A program made the position numbers and the translations under genes. DNA of 64,000 bases from Spirosoma aureum. GTDB lineage: Bacteria; Bacteroidota; Bacteroidia; Cytophagales; Spirosomataceae. The notes beneath the pieces were generated by a model that was not told the origin of the DNA, did no database searches, and saw nothing but the letters and a program-made list of their open reading frames with translations. Shown in pieces: positions 15,260-24,300 of the stretch (position 1 is the stretch's first letter; every line of letters begins with the position of its first letter). The stretch lies in assembly GCF_011604685.1 (NCBI RefSeq), contig NZ_CP050063.1, forward strand, positions 7,791,001 to 7,855,000, read 5' to 3'.

Positions 15260-16203
15260 TGAAATTTTTCTCAGGACAGGTCGAAGAGTTTCGCCAGGTG
15301 GTGCCCGTCACGATCAATTTTACCCTGGACGATGTAAGCCCCTTTTTAAGCCGGACGGCGGAGAGTGTGCTGCTGCGCTTTTTAGGCCAGACGCTGGCCG
15401 ATCAGCTGGCCAGCCTGGTCAATGCGAACCTCGACGAGCAGACGGACCGGGTACTGATTCGGGCGCTGAAGCTGACCCGGCTGGCGGTGGGCAACATAGG
15501 CTTTGCAGAGTATCTGCCCTTTGGCGAGGTGCAGATCGAAGACGGAGCTATCACGGTGGCCGCTTCCGAGGGACGCAAGCCCGCCTTTCAATACCAGACC
15601 GACCGGCTCGAAGAAAAGCTGCTCCAGACCGGCTACCAGGCGCTGGACGATCTGATCACGCTCGTAGCCGCCAATTCGGTTTTGTTTCCGGGCTGGAGTG
15701 AAGCTCCCTACAAGGATGAATACGACAGCTCCTTTTTTAAGAGCCCTGTTGAGTTCTCCAAATCCTACGGTATTCAGGACCGCTGGCTGACGTTTTGGGC
15801 GCTCCGGCCGGCGCTTCGCTCGGTCGAGGAAAATTACGGCGAAGCCGCCCAGGCTCGCATCGATGCGCTGCCAAACACCGTAACGGACGCTCAGAAAGCC
15901 CAGCTGGGCCGGCTGCTGCGCCGAGCATTGGCCTATCAGACCATTCTGGAAGCGCTGCCGGGGCTGGCCATCGACATCGATGGGGCCAAACTGAAAGTCA
16001 ATTACGGCTCCCAGTTTGGCAACACGCAGTACTACCAGGCTCCGAGCCGGGACGACCTGAACTGGCTCCAGCAAAATCTGGAGAAACAGACCGCCCTGTT
16101 CTGGTCCACCTTCGAAAGCACCCTGTCTGCCGCGCTGCCGCCGGTTAGTGAAACGGCTACCGCCACCGGGCCGCAATCGGAAGGCTCGTTTTTTCTGCTC
16201 TAA
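15259..16203 (+). CDS. head-tail connector/adaptor-like protein, 314 aa
   Basis: Directly coupled to portal (ATG 15259 overlaps its stop). The protein is mostly helical; N-terminal strands are followed by helices around LLRFLGQTLADQLASLV, a loop region NIGFAEYLPFGEVQIEDGAI, and a long C-terminal helix. This two-part layout resembles the DUF6712-type head-tail proteins of Bacteroidota phages, but I give the family only as a guess from pattern. It would close the portal or join the tail. It is the last gene before the lysis block. Confidence 0.6.
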   Translation: MKFFSGQVEEFRQVVPVTINFTLDDVSPFLSRTAESVLLRFLGQTLADQLASLVNANLDEQTDRVLIRALKLTRLAVGNIGFAEYLPFGEVQIEDGAITVAASEGRKPAFQYQTDRLEEKLLQTGYQALDDLITLVAANSVLFPGWSEAPYKDEYDSSFFKSPVEFSKSYGIQDRWLTFWALRPALRSVEENYGEAAQARIDALPNTVTDAQKAQLGRLLRRALAYQTILEALPGLAIDIDGAKLKVNYGSQFGNTQYYQAPSRDDLNWLQQNLEKQTALFWSTFESTLSAALPPVSETATATGPQSEGSFFLL

Positions 16204-16206
16204 GCC

Positions 16207-16505
16207 ATGCGAACATTCTTAAACTACCTGCCCTCCCGGGGCTCTCCAGTCTAATCTTTCTCCTGTTGGCCTGCCTGGCTCTTGGCTTTTTGCTATTGCT
16301 GGATAGCTGCGGGCCCCACCGGCAGGCTCCTACTCAATCGATTCCTACAGTGCCCCCGGTGGATTCGGTGCGCACTCAACTGGAGAGCAGCGTTGAGCGG
16401 GCCAACAACAGCGTCATTATTTCCCAGGGCCATTCCCAATCCGCCGTAATCGACTATGAAAAAGCAAAAGAGAAATTTGATCAAAGCCGCATTACTCTGC
16501 CTTAG
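16207..16505 (+). CDS. lipoprotein with a possible -1 frameshift near the start (lysis block)
   Basis: From about 16266 the frame encodes LACLALGFLLLLDSC, a lipoprotein signal with a lipobox-like LLDSC, then a polar domain to 16505. No ATG lies in that frame upstream. An ATG at 16207 is in the +1-shifted frame and stops after 15 codons; a -1 shift at the CTTAAAC at 16218-16224 (codons TTA AAC) would join them. Either a programmed frameshift, a non-ATG start (TTG 16266) or a lesion is possible. The gene overlaps the next one by 50 bases. Position and size suggest an outer-membrane spanin-like lipoprotein. Confidence 0.5.
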
Positions 16506-17046
16506 CGTGGTGCTGGGCCTGCTGCTGAGCAAATGCTCATATGGCCAGACCGAGCCGGTTCCCTCGGTGCAGGCCATGGTCAAAAATCAGCCCTTTCCCT
16601 ACTACTGTGGGGTGGCGATGGACACCCTGCTCTACGCCCGGGTGAAAGCCCGGCTGGTGGCAGCGGACTCGCTCCGGGCCGCTTCCGAGCGGGCCATCAA
16701 GGCACTTCAGGCTGAAATCGCAGCCACGCGCAAAGCGCTGGACGATCAGTTTCGGCTGGGCCAGTACGATAAGGCCAAAGCCCAGACGCTGCTGGTGCAG
16801 ATGAATATGCTGCAGGGCCAGCTCACCCAGGTCCAGGATTATCTGCGTCAGGCGCAACTGGCCCGGGATGCCGTCGTGAAGGAACTGCCCCGCAAGGTTC
16901 GAAAACTACTGGAGCAGGCCACACCCGATCAGATTGCGGCCGCAACGGTGGACTACATCCACCTGCTGCAGAAGCGAAAATGGAAGTGGGCGGGCTGGAG
17001 TGTGGGCGGTGGGTTTGTGCTGGGGCTCTTAACCGGTTTCTTTTGA
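16456..17046 (+). CDS. spanin-like membrane protein with signal and C-terminal TM, 196 aa
   Basis: The N-terminus (KAALLCLSVVLGLLLSKCS) is an export signal, with a Cys at the end of the hydrophobic stretch that could also be a lipobox. Residues about 65-150 form a long coiled coil (SERAIKALQAEIAATRKALDDQ), and residues about 175-196 are a C-terminal transmembrane segment (GGGFVLGLLTGFF). An envelope-spanning coiled coil next to a lipoprotein and an endolysin fits an inner-membrane spanin role. The gene overlaps the lipoprotein gene and its stop overlaps the endolysin start (TGATG). Confidence 0.65.
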   Translation: MKKQKRNLIKAALLCLSVVLGLLLSKCSYGQTEPVPSVQAMVKNQPFPYYCGVAMDTLLYARVKARLVAADSLRAASERAIKALQAEIAATRKALDDQFRLGQYDKAKAQTLLVQMNMLQGQLTQVQDYLRQAQLARDAVVKELPRKVRKLLEQATPDQIAAATVDYIHLLQKRKWKWAGWSVGGGFVLGLLTGFF

Positions 17047-17615
17047 TGGCAGGCCTGCTTACCCAATCCGGCCTGCTTCAGGCAGCCCAAACCCTTCGCA
17101 CCGGCATTGCCGAGGTGCAAACGCTCGCGCACGTTGAGTCGAACGGGCAGGGCTTTCTGGATGATGGCCGGGTGACGATCCGCTTTGAACCGCACATTTT
17201 TCACGCCCGCACGGCTGGCCGGTATGATGCCAACTACCCGCTGTTGAGCTATCCGGACTGGAATCCCAAAATCCCCAAAAGCACCACTCACTCCTACCAA
17301 CTGTTCAATCAAGCCTGCACGCTCAACGCGACGGCAGCGGTACTGGCTTCGAGTTGGGGGATGTTCCAGGTGATGGGTTTCAATTTCGCCAGTTGCGGCT
17401 GTAATAACCTCAAGCAGTTTGTCAGCCTGATGGAGAAATCCGAAGACAGTCAGCTGGCCCTGACCGTAACCTATTTACGGACAACGGGCCTCGACGACGA
17501 GCTGCGGGAACACCGCTGGGAGGATCTGGCCCGGCTTTACAACGGTAAACAGTACAAACGCAACCAATATGACACCAAACTGGCTTCGGCCTATGCTTAT
17601 TTTTCACGCTTGTAA
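17046..17615 (+). CDS. endolysin, N-acetylmuramidase type
   Basis: 189 residues from ATG 17046 (the upstream ORF extension overlaps the spanin-like gene). The N-terminal motif VESNGQGFLDDGRVTIRFEP, with catalytic Glu at residue 31, is characteristic of N-acetylmuramidase (PF11860-type) endolysins, followed by NATAAVLASSWGMFQVMG, where the substrate groove is formed. The family cleaves the glycan strands of peptidoglycan. There is no signal peptide, so release depends on a holin, and a holin-like gene follows 12 bases behind the stop. It sits in the lysis block between the head-tail connector and tail genes. Confidence 0.88.
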   Translation: MAGLLTQSGLLQAAQTLRTGIAEVQTLAHVESNGQGFLDDGRVTIRFEPHIFHARTAGRYDANYPLLSYPDWNPKIPKSTTHSYQLFNQACTLNATAAVLASSWGMFQVMGFNFASCGCNNLKQFVSLMEKSEDSQLALTVTYLRTTGLDDELREHRWEDLARLYNGKQYKRNQYDTKLASAYAYFSRL

Positions 17616-17627
17616 ACTACACTCTTT

Positions 17628-17969
17628 ATGGAATGGACTGCCCTATTCACCGATACACTTAAATTATCGCCTTTTGTGGCCGCCCTCCTGTTCTTTCTGA
17701 TGAAAGTCTGGAAATCAATGGAGGTTAAAGATCAAGCCTTGATGTCGACGATGAAGGACAATCAGGCTCAGCAGCTCCTCATGCAGGAGAAGCACATTAC
17801 GGCTCAGAATAACTCCGCCGATGCCAACCGGCAATTAGCCAGCGCGATCGGCGATCTGAAGGACCACCTCTCCGACAAACTCGACGAGGTAAAAAGCACC
17901 CTGCCGGTTCGAAATGGCACGATTCGTCGCCATCCATCCACGCCCGAAAGCTCATCAAAGCCGGCCTGA
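17628..17969 (+). CDS. holin-like membrane protein, 113 aa
   Basis: A single N-terminal transmembrane segment (LSPFVAALLFFLMKVW, about residues 13-28) is followed by a charged coiled coil (about 33-90) and a Ser/Pro/Arg-rich tail, as in single-TM holins. It begins 12 bases behind the endolysin stop. The stop overlaps the next gene's ATG (TGATG, 17967-17971). Other small membrane proteins could have this layout, so the call rests on the neighbour endolysin. Confidence 0.65.
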   Translation: MEWTALFTDTLKLSPFVAALLFFLMKVWKSMEVKDQALMSTMKDNQAQQLLMQEKHITAQNNSADANRQLASAIGDLKDHLSDKLDEVKSTLPVRNGTIRRHPSTPESSSKPA

Positions 17970-18826
17970 TGAACACCATCGAACTGCACATTCGGGGCAA
18001 ACGCCACCGCTTCAGCGGGCCCTCGGGCTGGGCGGAGCTGACGGCCCACCAGGCCGTGTCGCTCATGCGGCTGCGGGCTCAGATCGCCCAGCGGGCCGAA
18101 ACCGCCTTTGCGGCTCTGGACCTGCTGTATGGCCTGAAAAAGCGCCATCAGCGGTGGGTGTTCGATGCCCGGTTCTTGCGCCGGAAAGGCGTTCCGGAGG
18201 AGCAGATTGTCTTGATTTTGGAGCAGGGGCAATCGCTGCTCGACACACTGCTCTGGATTGGTGAGCCCGATAAAAAAGCCAGCTTTCCGGTGCACTCGTT
18301 TCGACGCTTCGATTTTCACTTCGGTACCCCCTACATCTGGCTCAGTCGGCTCCTGACGCGCCAGCGCTACGTCGGCCCGCTGGCCGGCCTGGTCGAGATT
18401 AGTTTCGGCGAGTTCATGTTTGCCGACCGGGCCTTTCGGGCGAAGGATCTTCCCCAGCTGGCGGCCATTCTTTACCGGCCCAAAGCAGAAACGTTTGATA
18501 AACACACGGCCGAACACAGGGCCATCCTGTTTGCCGATCTGGATCCGGCCTTGCTGGCGCTGATCAGCCAGAACTTCGCCGATACGCTCGATTTTCTGAG
18601 TCGCCATTTTCGGCGGGTGTTCGCTGAGCCCCTCTCGACGGGTACGGTCAGTAAAGCGGGCAAATCAGCGGGCTGGCTCGATATCGCCATCAACATGGCC
18701 AAACTCGACGTGACCAAGATCGGCCAGATCGAGCAGACCAATCTGTACCTGGCCCTGAAAGTGCTCGACGAGCAGATCCGCCAGGCCGAAGAGCTGGAAG
18801 AAGCACTGGCCAAAAACAAATCCTGA
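17969..18826 (+). CDS. phage tail-associated protein, possible chaperone, 285 aa
   Basis: A helical, basic, soluble protein. The N-terminal 45 residues (MNTIELHIRGKRHRFSGPSGWAEL) look like a small beta unit. The C-terminal 45 residues read as GWLDIAINMAKLDVTKIGQIEQTNLYLALKVLDEQ, a pattern I associate with proteins encoded ahead of tape measures in Bacteroidota phages. It is coupled to the holin gene and separated by one base from the next gene. Function is not certain; a tail-assembly chaperone is the best guess. Confidence 0.55.
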   Translation: MNTIELHIRGKRHRFSGPSGWAELTAHQAVSLMRLRAQIAQRAETAFAALDLLYGLKKRHQRWVFDARFLRRKGVPEEQIVLILEQGQSLLDTLLWIGEPDKKASFPVHSFRRFDFHFGTPYIWLSRLLTRQRYVGPLAGLVEISFGEFMFADRAFRAKDLPQLAAILYRPKAETFDKHTAEHRAILFADLDPALLALISQNFADTLDFLSRHFRRVFAEPLSTGTVSKAGKSAGWLDIAINMAKLDVTKIGQIEQTNLYLALKVLDEQIRQAEELEEALAKNKS

Positions 18827-18827
18827 C

Positions 18828-19337
18828 ATGAACGAGCTCGACTACATTGCCTACTTCGAAAACCTGGCTCGCCAGCACAAAGCCCTTCGCCATTCCGAGC
18901 AGGAGTGCCACTTCTTTGTGGTATCTGATAGTTCCAAAGCTGAAATCGAGCAGGCGATCGCCAAAAAGCTCAGACTGCCGGCTCTGCTGCTCGACCAGTA
19001 CCTGGATGACCTGGAGACGGGCCACGATAACTTCCGTTTGCGGGTGATGGGCGGGGTTACGGTTCTGGTGAAGTGTCAGTCGGGCGATGCCCAGGATCGC
19101 CGGCGGGCGCGGGATGAAGCCCGCACGATCGCGCTGAGCCTACTCAACCGCATGCGCAGGGATGTGCGAACCGCTGGTTCGGCCCTGCAGCAAAAAGGGG
19201 TGGTACTCGATATCGAATTCAAAGGGGAGCCGGCTCCGTTCGTGTTGCAGAGTGCCGACGGCTGGGGCTACGGCTTTGAGTGGCTGCTGCCCACCAGCGT
19301 CAAGATCGATGCCGAGCAGTGGCTGGATTTGCCCTAG
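18828..19337 (+). CDS. phage tail completion-like protein, 169 aa
   Basis: A compact alpha/beta protein with a helical N-terminus and a C-terminal strand-rich segment (GWGYGFEWLLPTSVKID). The pattern of helix, strand and Arg-rich central region (RRARDEARTIALSLLNRMRRD) resembles tail completion or terminator proteins, but no family is firmly identified. Its stop at 19337 is 14 bases ahead of promoter-like copy 4. Confidence 0.55.
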   Translation: MNELDYIAYFENLARQHKALRHSEQECHFFVVSDSSKAEIEQAIAKKLRLPALLLDQYLDDLETGHDNFRLRVMGGVTVLVKCQSGDAQDRRRARDEARTIALSLLNRMRRDVRTAGSALQQKGVVLDIEFKGEPAPFVLQSADGWGYGFEWLLPTSVKIDAEQWLDLP

Positions 19338-19351
19338 CCGGATCCGGCCTC

Positions 19352-19403
19352 GTCATCACGGGTGTCGCGCCCGATCCCTCAGCCAGGGGGCTATTTCGCG
19401 GGC
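19352..19403 (+). promoter_or_regulatory. phage late promoter candidate, copy 4 (tail operon)
   Basis: The box GTCATCACGGGTGTCGCG is followed after exactly 24 bases by TTTCG (19394-19398), and ATG 19404 lies 5 bases later. Here the element is not in frame with the downstream gene, unlike the other copies, which supports conservation at the DNA level. Confidence 0.65.
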
Positions 19404-21365
19404 ATGGCCGTTACCCTTCTTAGCACACCTGATCCCTTCGCCCTCACCCGGGGAGGACGTATGCTCTACCAGTTCCAGGGAACCGGTCAGTTGGCTACAC
19501 TCGGAACACCGGCCCAGAGCTTTATTAATTTTTCGGGGCCCGTACCGGCCGGCACGGTCATTCGCCTGAAATGGAACGGCACTGAACATCCCATCGTCGC
19601 CCGCACGAGTCCAACCGAGGCCAATGAATTTCCGGCGGGCGATGGCTCAGCGGACTATGTTGACTCCCTGCTGGAGTTCTTTCAGACCTATTTCCCCTTT
19701 TACGAGGATTTTACGGCCGAGCGGCTGGATTTTATCAACCTGCACCAGATTGTGCTGGCCGCCAAGGAGCCAGGCGTTCAATACAACATTTCTGCACCCG
19801 CCGTCAGCAATGCCATTGAGGTCGTGGTCGGTACGCCCGGTGCGGATCCGATCATTCGGCAGCAATATGGTGTCTATGCTGAGGTATGGGTCAAACGGCC
19901 AGGTGAAACTACGTTCAACCGCATTTTTGCCCCCACCATTGCCTGTGATGCCGAGGGTATTGCCACCATGGACGTGGGCAAGATCCTGCACGCCCAGTTA
20001 GGACCCGACTGGCCCACCTGGAGTTTCAACCAGCCGGCTGGTTCCACCAATTCGCAGCTCAGCTACTACGTCACCTACGCCGAGTCGTTTGGCCAGCCCC
20101 AGCAGGTGGGCAAAATCCAGACCGATGTTGTGCGCCAGGCTTACTTCGGCGGTGTGGACTACCAGCACCAGGCGGGTCAGGGTTTCGAGCTGGCCAGTTA
20201 CGTGGTGCGCCAGTCGGATTCCGGTACCGATCGGGCGCTACGGCTCGGCCCTGGCACTCGCTACGTGCGGGCGGATGAACCCCAGTTTCTGACCTTTCTC
20301 AATACCCGCGCCGATCGGACGGGGGTTGTGCTGCAGGTCGAGCTGACACTGGGGGATGGTTCGCCGGTTTTCTACACAACGCGCTATGCCCCCCAGAGCT
20401 GGCCCAAAGGAGCCAAAATCACCTATGCGGTGGGGCCGGCCCAGCTCAACATGGCCGAGCACCTGGACGACGACGATACGGTCGTCGAGTACAAAGTCCG
20501 GCTCTGCAACCAGACGGCCACCAGCTTTTATTCAGCCCCGTACCGCTTTATTCTCAACGGCCGCTACGAGCCGTATACCCGCTATTTCGCGTACCTGAGC
20601 AGCCTGGGCGCAGTGGAAACGCTGGCCACCTTTGGCAAGGGTTCCTATGAGCTGAACCGCTTTTACGAGGAAGCCCAGCGCTACCAGCCGGCGCATTATG
20701 ATGCCCAGTTGGGCCAGTATGAGCAGTACGACGTGGCCATCCAGCAATCTCAGGAGGTTACGACGGGTTACCGCTCGCAGGCCGATCTGGCGCTCTGGAA
20801 CGATTTCTACCGCTCGCCCTACCTGTTTCACATGCAGGTTCTCAAGGCGCTGCCCATTGCCCTGGTTAGTAAATCCATCAAGCAGAGCAAAGACGGCGAC
20901 AATCTGTTCGCCCACTCGTTTCAGTTCGTCTACCGCTGGAAGGATGACTTTTTTACGGCCGAGGACGATCCCGACCTGGTCGGTGATGGCACCCCGCCGA
21001 TTGGCCTAGAACCAGCCGGCCCCATTACCATCGAGCAGCCGACAGTGGTCGACAGCGTCGATCATACCGTACCGGACGTCGTGCGCAGCATTACGGAGCA
21101 GAAAGTGGGCAACTGGAACCAGGCCTATGCCTGGGGCTCGCATGCCGCCCAGGGCTATCTGACCCAGGCGACCGGCTCCCAGCTCTTCTACCGCAAGGAT
21201 ACCAAGATCGACTACCAGGATGACCTGGTCAATAAGCCCTTCAGCCGCGATTCGGCGGGACTTTCCGACGTGCTGACGGCGAAAGAAACCAAGAAACTTC
21301 TCAAAAATACACTCGGCATTCGGCCCGTCCTGACCAGCTGGACGGGTTCGGTAGAGCCGCAATAA
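19404..21365 (+). CDS. tail protein, distal tail/fibre-like, 653 aa
   Basis: ATG 19404 is preferred over GTG 19362, which lies inside the promoter-like element. The product is beta-rich for about 520 residues, then a Pro/Val linker (PAGPITIEQPTVVDS) and a C-terminal fibre-type motif VGNWNQAYAWGSHAAQGYL, the 'W-G-x-H-x-x-x-GY' signature of phage tail fibres. The first half carries an FN3-like pattern of long strands. It probably links tail tip and fibre. The gene is followed 4 bases later by the big fibre gene. Confidence 0.65.
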   Translation: MAVTLLSTPDPFALTRGGRMLYQFQGTGQLATLGTPAQSFINFSGPVPAGTVIRLKWNGTEHPIVARTSPTEANEFPAGDGSADYVDSLLEFFQTYFPFYEDFTAERLDFINLHQIVLAAKEPGVQYNISAPAVSNAIEVVVGTPGADPIIRQQYGVYAEVWVKRPGETTFNRIFAPTIACDAEGIATMDVGKILHAQLGPDWPTWSFNQPAGSTNSQLSYYVTYAESFGQPQQVGKIQTDVVRQAYFGGVDYQHQAGQGFELASYVVRQSDSGTDRALRLGPGTRYVRADEPQFLTFLNTRADRTGVVLQVELTLGDGSPVFYTTRYAPQSWPKGAKITYAVGPAQLNMAEHLDDDDTVVEYKVRLCNQTATSFYSAPYRFILNGRYEPYTRYFAYLSSLGAVETLATFGKGSYELNRFYEEAQRYQPAHYDAQLGQYEQYDVAIQQSQEVTTGYRSQADLALWNDFYRSPYLFHMQVLKALPIALVSKSIKQSKDGDNLFAHSFQFVYRWKDDFFTAEDDPDLVGDGTPPIGLEPAGPITIEQPTVVDSVDHTVPDVVRSITEQKVGNWNQAYAWGSHAAQGYLTQATGSQLFYRKDTKIDYQDDLVNKPFSRDSAGLSDVLTAKETKKLLKNTLGIRPVLTSWTGSVEPQ

Positions 21366-21369
21366 GACT

Positions 21370-24300
21370 ATGGCAGGCATTCGCGTTGACACCCCCATCG
21401 GCGCTGACTGGGAATACTCCCTCGATCAGCTCAACTGGCAAGCCTCGAACAAATTCTTCGAGCTGCCTTCGGGTGATCCGTTTGTGCTCGGCACGGTGTA
21501 TACCGTTTACTGTCGAAACGTTACGGCCGAGCTGACGGCTGATCGCCAGATCCCCTTTGGCGAGGCCAGCTCCGAGTCGCTCATCGCCCTAACCAAGCTG
21601 CTGAGCTCGCTGGAAAAGGATGGGCTGCTGCATGTGTTGCTGACGGCCATCCGGCCCGAAACGAGCCTGCTCATCGCGGCCGCCCTGAACGCGATCGGCT
21701 TTAACTCCGGCTCGACGACCACTGTCCTGGAGATCGATGACTGCGGCTGTGATGAAGAAGCGGAAGGCGGCCTGTCAGCCGGCATCATCACCAATCTGTA
21801 CCTGGCTCCCCTGGCCGTTTCGCCCCACAACACCGACTTTCTGGGTACGGGGACGAATCTGTTCAATAAGCTCTCCCGGCTCAATCAGTCGGGCAAGTTT
21901 ATCGACAACACCGGCACCGTCCACGAGAATCAGCCCAACTACACCATCTCCCATCCGATGCTGGTCAAGGGGGACACCTGGTATACGCCCTCTTCGGATA
22001 GCACTGACCCCACTGGCAACCGGCAGATGGTGGCCTACTTCTCGGCTACGGGAGCTAAACTGGATGGAGCCTCCAACGTGCGCACGGAAGATAAATTCCG
22101 CACACCACCGGGCTGCGTGTACATTCTCTGCACGGTGCCGAACAACATTTTGCACTCGTTTCAGGTACAGGAAGGCGAAACGGCGACCGACTACGAGAAT
22201 TTTAAACTGATTTTTCCGGGGGAAACCACCCAGCAGGCCCTCATTTCGGCCCGCGCCAGTCAGGCACTTTTATTGGGCCAGATCAACCAGGCCCGTTTTA
22301 CGACCGGCCGGAATCTATTCGATAAAGACAGCGAGCTGATTCAGGCGGGCCGATTCATCGACGAGAAAGGTGTCTACAGTGCTGATCCAACCAACTCGGT
22401 CTCGCATCCCATTTTCGTCAACGGGGATACGGCCTATACAGCCAGTTTCAAATCCTTTATTTCTTTTTACGATCAGCTGGGCCGGCACGTCGGTGGCGAA
22501 CGCTTCGATCGGGATGACTTTACGTTCACCACGCCCGGCAACGCAAAATTTGCGCTGGTCACCGTTCCGGACGAGCTCTTTGACAGCTTTCTGTTTGTCG
22601 AAGGCGAAGAGCTGGGCGACTACGAGCCATTTGTGCAGATCGTCAAGGGCAAAACCCTGGGCGAAGCAGCCATCGATCTGAAAGCTTCGCAGGCCATTGC
22701 CCTCGTCGAGCGGGGCACCTTGAATCTCTTTAAAGCGGCCAGCCGCTTTAAAGAGACTGGCCGCTACATCACCAACACCGGCCTGTACGTAGCCGATTCG
22801 ACCTATACGGTATCGCACTTAATCAAGGTCTCGGCGCTCAGCTGGTACACGCCCAGCTACAAAACCTTTGTGGCCTTCTTCGATGCGACGGGTAATGTGA
22901 TCCCCTCGGATGTGGGGGTGTATAACCGGCCGACGGATAAATTCTTCACGCCGGCCCTGACCGAATACCTGCTGATTGCGGTACCCATCGAGATCCTCGC
23001 CAGCTTCATGCTGGTGGCTGGCCAGGTGTTGCCGGCTACCTATCAGCCTTTTGTCCCCCTTCTCGAATCCATTCTGCCCACCACGCTGGGCATCAAACAA
23101 ACAGCACTCGACGCAAAAAAAATGGCCGAAAGCTTCACCGACGAGATTCTCTATTCCATCAATCTGTTTAACAAGGCCGATTCCGACCTAATCAATGACA
23201 AGCTGATTAATGCCAACAGTCTGTTAGCGGATTATGTCGGCACCTCGGTCGGCGGCTTTATTCCGGTCAAGCCCAATACCTGGTATACCCCTTCGGTGAA
23301 ATTAGGCATCGGCTGGTTTACCGAAGACAAAGAACCCCTGACCGGGGCACCCGCATTCAATCGGGATACCGACGAGTTTCTGACCACCGATAAAGTCGCC
23401 TTTATCCGGCCCACGGTTCACACGACTGGCCTGGAGAGTTTTATGCTGGTGGAGGGCCAGACCCTGCCTGCCCGCTATATCCCCTGGTACAAAAAATACA
23501 AGGGGACTACCCAGGACGGCTCGCAGGCACTGGCCATTGCCGAAAGCATCCATGCGCTGCTGATTCCCACCGCCAACCTGTTTAACCGCCGGGATGGCTC
23601 CATTCTGACCGGCCAGTACATCAACAACGAGGGATTTCTGGGGCCTTTTCTGACCACCAGCGTCACCCACTTTATTAAGGTAAAAGCCTCCACCTGGTAC
23701 ACCCCCTCGGAGGTCGGTAACTTTGTTGCCTACTTCGATGAGAACTTCCAGCGCCTGGGTGAGGGGGCGTTGACCAGTCGGCCAGCGGCCAAATTCCAGA
23801 CGACCAGCGAAACGGCCTACATCCGGGCCACCTTCAATACGGCCAACCGGAACACCTACCTGATCGTGGAGGGCCAGTTTGATCTGCCGATGGCCTACAT
23901 CGAGTACGGTAGCTTCCTGGATCCCCAGGTCAAGGTCAGTACGGCTGCTTTTGGTAAAACCGAGATCGTTTTCGGCACCTCCATCCCGGCTGGATCGGGC
24001 TATCACGAGTTAGCCTGCCGGGCGCTGGGCATGACCTGCATCAATAAGGCCGTGCCCAGTTCATCGGTACGCATCAAGGATCGGTCAGGCGGTGTTGGGG
24101 GCGCAAACTGGCAGAACATCGCCTATGCCTGGGCGCATACCCTGGCGGAAAAAACCGCCCTGATTTCGGGCTGGGCAGCCCTTCGCTCGGCCAACCTGGG
24201 CAATACCAACTGGGCATCGGCACCGACTTCGTTTACCTCCGGCGAGCAGGCATTTATCCTGAGCTGCAGCTACGAGAGCAACCTGACGCCCTACCTGAAC

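Noticed and set aside
19362..19403. GTG 19362 as the start of the 653-residue tail gene
   Set aside because: It lies within the GTCATCACGGGTGTCGCG box; ATG 19404 has the same position relative to the element as the other three genes.
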